Shown here piece after piece: positions 22,365 through 26,696 of a DNA stretch of 26,696 nt. The translations under genes and the position numbers were made by a program. The notes beneath the pieces were generated by a model. That model was given only the letters and a program-made list of their open reading frames with translations. It searched no databases and was not told where the DNA came from. Numbering within the stretch: the stretch's first letter is position 1; each line of letters opens with the position of its first letter. The DNA comes from a virus, in the IMG/VR virus record IMGVR_UViG_3300047666_001017, positions 1 through 26,696 of that record; one strand, written 5' to 3'.

Positions 22365-22852
22365 GCCGCTTGGTCCTTATCTAAATACTGGAGAGGTAAA
22401 CCATTGTTTTTCAAATAAAAAATAATGGTGTCCCGGTACCAGTTGTGCTGCTGAGTGTTCATTAAGCTAGAGATTTGAATGACACCAATAAAAACCACTT
22501 GCTGCTCTCTGGTCATGGTAAAAAATCTAGCTGATTGCAGTGCGTGGCCAATCACCGGCCCTATCTCCTTATCAGCTAAAATAATGGGCAAACCAAAATC
22601 GATTTTGCATTCACCCCCCACTGTTTTTAAATCTGTATCTGTAAACTTCGATATCTGTTTATAGAAAACATGCAGTTGAGCGTTAGCGGATAAACTTCGA
22701 TTTTTAGGCTTAGGTGTAATATTTACGTAAAATGGTTGAGTGGGGTTGTGAGATAGGATCCGATTAACTTCATCAATAAAAACGCTCCTGTTTGTTAGTG
22801 ACAGCAAAAAGTTTTTTAATACTACTGGTTTTAGTGTTTGGATTTGGCTCAT
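22361..22852 (-). CDS. Possible NinB (lambda Orf)-like recombination protein
   Basis: The 163-residue protein contains PKPKNRSLSANAQLHVFYKQ near residues 47-66, like the NRSLxQNxxLHxxxxxI segment of lambda NinB/Orf, which binds ssDNA and loads recombination functions. The rest (TVGGECKIDFGLPIILADKE, NTQQHNWYRDTIIFYLKNNG) is more divergent than in lambda. It is three genes after the helicase and two before NinG, which fits. The ATGA overlap with the methyltransferase supports the start. Confidence 0.55.
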   Translation of the reverse strand: MSQIQTLKPVVLKNFLLSLTNRSVFIDEVNRILSHNPTQPFYVNITPKPKNRSLSANAQLHVFYKQISKFTDTDLKTVGGECKIDFGLPIILADKEIGPVIGHALQSARFFTMTREQQVVFIGVIQISSLMNTQQHNWYRDTIIFYLKNNGLPLQYLDKDQAA

Positions 22853-24348
22853 GCTATAAGCTCCAATGACAGTAACTCTGGCATGTTTGAATCAACCAAC
22901 GCTTTTGCAAGTGGTGGACAAACTGAATTACCACACCTGGCAACTTGATTTTGTTTGGTTACCTTATTGCCATGCTTGTCTACATCGATTATGTAGTCAG
23001 ATGGAAATCCTTGTGCATTGAATAACTCCCGGGGACTTAACATTCTCATGCCAATATCTACAATCTGGTAATCCTCCCCTTTAATCGTTACTAGTCCAAA
23101 CCTATCTCGGGTTGTAACTGTGTGCAGTGGTTCTTTTAAATTGCACCCGTCTTTTTCATTGCCATAATATTTAATTAAAAAGGCTCTGACTTCGCCCATG
23201 TGTCCACCGCCACTGGTGATGGTATGCATAGGTTCGTTCATGTGGTGGCCGGTGCAGCCATTGCGAAGTTTTATCATGTGGCTGGTAACTAACGAGTTAT
23301 GATCCTTAGTTGTAACCGTGGGCAATGGCTTATCAACTCCTACCCCCACAACGCCTGTGTAATGCTTTGCTATAAACGCTGTGACTAGTGCAAAATGCCC
23401 GCCTTTTACCCCTGCGCATATTGTCCTTAGTGGCTCATTCAGTAGCATGTTTCGTTGGTTACTGGCGTTGGCATGCTCGGTTATGAACGGCGCAACCTCA
23501 TTTACTACAAAGGGCTTATCACTATCGATTACATAGCGCTGTATACCCTTTGCTATCCTTTTCAATGTGTTTTCGGCTAGCGGCTTTTTACGTTCAAATA
23601 TAGACGGGCAAGGTATAGACCAATCAATACAGGTCGCTGCAGTCTTCCAAGGTTTTAATTTTCCACGTTTAACCATCGGTGAATCAGGGGATCCGTGGGT
23701 TGGATTGGGCCACTGTATTTTTTGGCCATCTCTCCTAGCAACTAAAAATAGGCGTTTTCGAATTGTTGGAGCTCCATAGTCACACGCACGGAGCTCTTTA
23801 AATTCAACCTGGTAACCTTGGCGTTTTAGTGCATTAACAAAAGAATTAAATGTACGTCCTTTATTATCTGGGCAAGGCATTCCATTTTTTAAAAGTGGAC
23901 CCCAAGTTTTAAACTCTTCAACGTTTTCCAACATTATTACTCGAGGACGGGTTGTAGCTGCCCACCTAATAACTATCCATGCAAGGCCTCGAATATTTTT
24001 GCTGACCGGCTTAGAACCTTTGGCTTTAGAAAAATGTTTGCAATCTGGGCTAAACCAAGCAAGGCCAACTGGTAGACCGTTAACGACTTTACGAGGGTTA
24101 ATATCCCAAACTGACTCACAAAAATGTTCAGTTTCAGGATGATTCATTTCGTGCATTCGAATTGCATCAATATCATGATTAATAGCAATATCTACATGAC
24201 GTCCCGTTGACTGAAAAATACCCTGGCTAGCACCACCTCCACCCGCAAAATTATCAACAAATAATTCCCTAAAAAGGCTCATGGTTTTTTGCACGGATTC
24301 TAAATGTTTAGCTTGGGTTGGTGTGAGTATTGGTGTGAGTATTTCCAT
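22849..24348 (-). CDS. Phage DNA cytosine-5 methyltransferase
   Basis: The product is 499 residues from the ATG at 24348 (GGGG upstream) or 503 from the ATG at 24360. Motif I FAGGGGASQG is at about 34-43, the motif IV region FSPDCKHFSKAKG at 99-111, and motif VI MLENVEEF at 139-146. Motif VIII PTIRKRLFLVARR and motif X ARCGNSVCPPLAKAL are near the C-terminus. Motif IV reads P-D-C, not P-P-C or P-C-Q; this form is seen in a phage subgroup. The target-recognition region has four degenerate modules (NEPLRTICAG, DKPLPTVTTK, NEPMHTITSG, KEPLHTVTTR). No restriction partner is visible, so protection of the phage genome or control of host or phage genes is more likely. Confidence 0.93.
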   Translation of the reverse strand: MEILTPILTPTQAKHLESVQKTMSLFRELFVDNFAGGGGASQGIFQSTGRHVDIAINHDIDAIRMHEMNHPETEHFCESVWDINPRKVVNGLPVGLAWFSPDCKHFSKAKGSKPVSKNIRGLAWIVIRWAATTRPRVIMLENVEEFKTWGPLLKNGMPCPDNKGRTFNSFVNALKRQGYQVEFKELRACDYGAPTIRKRLFLVARRDGQKIQWPNPTHGSPDSPMVKRGKLKPWKTAATCIDWSIPCPSIFERKKPLAENTLKRIAKGIQRYVIDSDKPFVVNEVAPFITEHANASNQRNMLLNEPLRTICAGVKGGHFALVTAFIAKHYTGVVGVGVDKPLPTVTTKDHNSLVTSHMIKLRNGCTGHHMNEPMHTITSGGGHMGEVRAFLIKYYGNEKDGCNLKEPLHTVTTRDRFGLVTIKGEDYQIVDIGMRMLSPRELFNAQGFPSDYIIDVDKHGNKVTKQNQVARCGNSVCPPLAKALVDSNMPELLSLELIA

Positions 24349-24350
24349 GA

Positions 24351-25679
24351 TTAACCCCATTCCTTTTCTTTGGCTGGCTCTGGTGCTTCTTCGTCATTGC
24401 AGACAAATCGCTGATAATCCAGTTGATTGGTTAGCATCTTCACGCACGTTTCACCAAATCGAACCTTGTTAAATATTTCGTGTGTAAACATGCCTTTTTG
24501 CGGCTTTGAATTTTCGCTGTCGGTATGCAGAAAAATTAATAAATCAGAGTCGTTTTCGATTGCGCCAGTTTCTCTGAGGTCGCTTGCAGTGGGTATGCCC
24601 GTGGTGTTTTTCTTCAGTTGCGCAAGTACAATCCCAGCACACCCTAATTCCATGAATAGATCTTTTAGTCGGTTACTCGCGGTGGTTAGCTCGTGATACA
24701 TAGAGCCGCTGCCTGATATTTTTATACGCTGAATGTAATCAAAACAAATTAGGTCTAAATCACCATACTTGGCTTTGATTTGACGTGCCTTGCGCTCTAT
24801 GTCGTCAATAGTCAAACCTGAACTATCATCGACGTGCATTTTTGAATTTTTAATTACCTGGGCGGCGTCTGATACGTGTGACCATTGACTGTCATTCATA
24901 TCTGCCGTTTTAATGGCAGAAAATGGGACGTTGCCAACGTCAGAGCATATTTTCATCATCACTTTTTGGCGCTTCATTTCAGTACTGAAAAATAAAACCC
25001 TGCGCCCCATTTTTGCAAAATGAGTCATTATGTTAATTGCTTTGGTAGTTTTACCGGCACCAGATTTAGCCGCTATTGCGACGTAGTCACCCCGATGTAA
25101 ACCACCACTCACCTGATCGATGTGTTCGTCACCCGTTGACATGCCAGACATTTCGCCGTCTGCATTAACTAAACGTTCCATTTCTGCAATGAAGCTTTCA
25201 GCCAGTGCGGGGCCGTCATAAATTAATTCTTCGCCCTTGTTTTGGAATAGGCCTTCTAAGTCACTGTAAAGATCTTGCCTTGCATATTCATACTCTGCGG
25301 TATCATAAACGCGATCTAGCGCCTTGTGGCAAGCCTCGATAATTTTACGCCCATTCCAGTGGTTAACTATCATGCTGCAGTATTCAGTCACGTTTGCAGA
25401 GCTTGGTGTGTCCCTCGCCATTTGCACTAAATATGGGAAGTGGTCGCCCGTTTGGAATTTATTTTCCAAATAATCCCCAAGCGTCGTGATATCAATCACT
25501 GTGTTTCTTGATGCCAGCTCTTTGATACAAGTAAATATTTGCTGATTTGTTAGGTTGTAGAAATGATCGCAGGCAACCAATTCCAGCACTGAGTTTAAAC
25601 AACCGTTGTTTATCAGAATTGAACCGATGATGTTTTGTTCTGCAAGACAGCTTTGAGGTGGAATTTTTAAATCATTCAT
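24351..25679 (-). CDS. dnaB: Replicative DNA helicase, DnaB family
   Basis: The start is set at the ATG at 25679 (MNDLKIPPQSCLAEQNIIGS), with GGAGAG about 8 bases upstream, giving 442 residues. The N-terminal DnaB domain (residues about 8-110) includes GSILINNGCL and SANVTEYCSMI. The RecA-like domain has Walker A AAKSGAGKTT at about 203-212, Walker B LDLICFDYIQRI and the arginine-finger region. An encoded helicase beside an O-like initiator parallels P22 gene 12 rather than lambda P, so the phage would not need to capture host DnaB. Confidence 0.95.
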   Translation of the reverse strand: MNDLKIPPQSCLAEQNIIGSILINNGCLNSVLELVACDHFYNLTNQQIFTCIKELASRNTVIDITTLGDYLENKFQTGDHFPYLVQMARDTPSSANVTEYCSMIVNHWNGRKIIEACHKALDRVYDTAEYEYARQDLYSDLEGLFQNKGEELIYDGPALAESFIAEMERLVNADGEMSGMSTGDEHIDQVSGGLHRGDYVAIAAKSGAGKTTKAINIMTHFAKMGRRVLFFSTEMKRQKVMMKICSDVGNVPFSAIKTADMNDSQWSHVSDAAQVIKNSKMHVDDSSGLTIDDIERKARQIKAKYGDLDLICFDYIQRIKISGSGSMYHELTTASNRLKDLFMELGCAGIVLAQLKKNTTGIPTASDLRETGAIENDSDLLIFLHTDSENSKPQKGMFTHEIFNKVRFGETCVKMLTNQLDYQRFVCNDEEAPEPAKEKEWG

Positions 25680-25681
25680 GA

Positions 25682-26518
25682 TCAATCTCTCCACTGCTTT
25701 TCATTCAGTAGCTTAGGCAGTTGCATATTTTCAAAACGATTGAAGCCTTGAACGTCATGTGCTTTTTCTATGAATTGGGAAAGTTGATTTATTTCAGCCT
25801 TGAAATCTTCAAGAGAATTTTTATTGAAGTAAGCAGAATTGAATATTGACTTAAAGTTTTTATCAAAGGTTTTAGTTTTTGGTGAAGTGTCAGTTTTGCC
25901 GATATTAGATTTACAAGATTTCCACTTTTTCCAGATGTGTTCAAATGCAGATTTCAAGCGTGAAAGATTGGCTTGCCTATCACTATCTTTTATATCTTTA
26001 TTATTACTAACATTATTACTATGTTGTTCGGTTGGTGATTCACTTTGCTGTTCGCACCCACTGCTCAAGCCCTTTAAATATGCGACTTCTGACCGTTCGA
26101 TTGGCTGTTCGGTTGGCTGTTCGATATTTTGCCACTTTTCCCAGTTATTTAGGGTGATGATTTGGCCTATAAAATGACCTTTATGCTTAACATTTGACTT
26201 TGTGATGATGTCTAATTTTGCAAACTTTTCTAAACATCTATGCACTTTAGAGTCACTATCAACCCCAGCGGCTTCACCAAGCTCTGTGCGCGATATTATT
26301 AACTGCCCTTCTCTTAGCTCTATCGTTTTACCTTTGTAAGTGGTTTGCTTTTGAGTGTGCTGAGCTGCCATGATTAACTCTATAAAGATAGATTTAGCTT
26401 CAAGGTCTTTTTTCCAAAACGATTGCTTTTTAATATCCCGCCAAAGTTTTATGTAACCGTTCTTACTTGGCATTTCACGCCTCGGGTTAATATTTGTGAC
26501 TAACGATAAAACAGTCAT
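25682..26518 (-). CDS. Replication initiator, lambda O-like, with winged-helix domain
   Basis: The 278-residue frame starts at the ATG at 26518 (TAATG overlap with the previous gene). An internal ATG at 26473 (MPSKNGYIKLWRDIKKQSFW, with GAGG upstream) is an equally good start and gives 263 residues. Residues about 25-140 resemble the winged-helix initiator domain: KSIFIELIMAAQHTQ, REGQLIISRTELGEAAGVDS, KVHRCLEKFAKLDIITKSN. The middle is low-complexity (EQPTEQPIERS, then SESPTEQHSNNVSNN) and coincides with iteron-like DNA and an AT-rich stretch. The C-terminal LPKLLNEKQWRD is common in this family. The helicase gene follows directly. Confidence 0.8.
   Translation of the reverse strand: MTVLSLVTNINPRREMPSKNGYIKLWRDIKKQSFWKKDLEAKSIFIELIMAAQHTQKQTTYKGKTIELREGQLIISRTELGEAAGVDSDSKVHRCLEKFAKLDIITKSNVKHKGHFIGQIITLNNWEKWQNIEQPTEQPIERSEVAYLKGLSSGCEQQSESPTEQHSNNVSNNKDIKDSDRQANLSRLKSAFEHIWKKWKSCKSNIGKTDTSPKTKTFDKNFKSIFNSAYFNKNSLEDFKAEINQLSQFIEKAHDVQGFNRFENMQLPKLLNEKQWRD
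25986..26024. other. AT-rich stretch next to the iterons, candidate unwinding element
   Basis: This 39-base run has only 6 G/C. It lies on the downstream side of the repeats in the direction of the gene, the same order as iterons and AT-rich region in the lambda origin. Together they make a candidate phage origin. Confidence 0.45.
26025..26128. other. Iteron-like repeats (YGTTCG...) in the initiator gene
   Basis: TGTTCG-type units occur at 26025, 26049, 26094, 26106 and 26118. Three extend to GTTCG(A/G)TTGG, and the last three are spaced exactly 12 bp. The spacing, repetition and position inside an O-like gene suggest initiator binding sites. The 12-bp units also encode the EQPx repeats, so part of the pattern may be coding. 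Confidence 0.5.
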
Positions 26519-26696
26519 TACCCCACCACCCGCAAATGTGTCATTTTAAGAGTTTCAGCTTGATACATGGCGTGTTCTGCTTTAATTGCATCATCTATCA
26601 GTTGCTTGATATCTCTGCGCTTCATGGGCGTTGTGTTGAAGCCGTTGGCAATTGAAAGTTGTGCTTTATTGCCGTAACCCTGAATGTTGATATTTT
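26518..26696 (-). CDS. C-terminal part of an unidentified protein, cut by window edge
   Basis: This minus frame is open from the edge to the TAA at 26518 and reads NINIQGYGNKAQLSIANGFN, then MKRRDIKQLIDDAIKAEHAM and ends MTHLRVVG. The N-terminus is outside the window, so the family cannot be named. The helical, charged end and TAATG coupling to the initiator suggest an early-region phage gene. Confidence 0.6.
   Translation of the reverse strand, partial: NINIQGYGNKAQLSIANGFNTTPMKRRDIKQLIDDAIKAEHAMYQAETLKMTHLRVVG

Overview
The window is a stretch of a tailed, probably temperate phage or prophage. Every gene I can support lies on the minus strand and reads from right to left. The DNA is AT-rich with GC-rich islands. 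The gene types (GpA-type terminase, lambda-type head genes, P2-type contractile tail, lambda nin-type genes) point to a gammaproteobacterial host, possibly marine or cold-adapted. That host guess is an inference; no host gene, integrase or attachment site is visible.

Layout in transcription order. (1) 26696-20965, replication and regulation: a truncated gene at the edge, an O-like initiator carrying an iteron cluster beside an AT-rich stretch (candidate origin), a DnaB helicase, a C5 cytosine methyltransferase, a possible NinB, a small conserved gene, NinG, a small Cro/C1-type HTH protein and a possible Q-like antiterminator. Most genes overlap by 1-4 bases (ATGA or TAATG). (2) 20964-20701, a gene-free gap with two strong terminators, where an antiterminator would be expected to act. 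(3) 20700-19318, lysis: T4/P1-type lysozyme, a 3TM-type holin, a second small membrane protein and an odd GC-richer segment. (4) 19289-11539, packaging and head: a small HTH protein, a DUF1441/Nu1-like small terminase, GpA-type large terminase, gpW, portal, S49 protease with a nested scaffold start, decoration protein, major capsid protein and a connector protein. (5) 11558-1, tail: two neck or tail-completion proteins, then P2 order V, small gene, W, J, I, H, a beta-propeller fibre protein, a small unknown, FI sheath, FII tube, E with a -1 frameshift product E+E', and the tape measure T, which leaves the window.

The phage therefore joins a lambda-type head to a P2-type contractile tail. The most unusual parts are: eight near-identical 45-bp repeats in the tape measure gene, with five diverged units beside them; a T6C slippery site giving a P2-like E+E' fusion; hairpins with T-runs at nearly every junction of the sheath-tube-chaperone-tape cassette; a very stable hairpin pair in the first codons of the gene after the capsid gene; an iteron and AT-rich candidate origin inside the initiator gene; and a 19.3-19.5 kb segment that is open in two overlapping frames and differs in base composition from its flanks.
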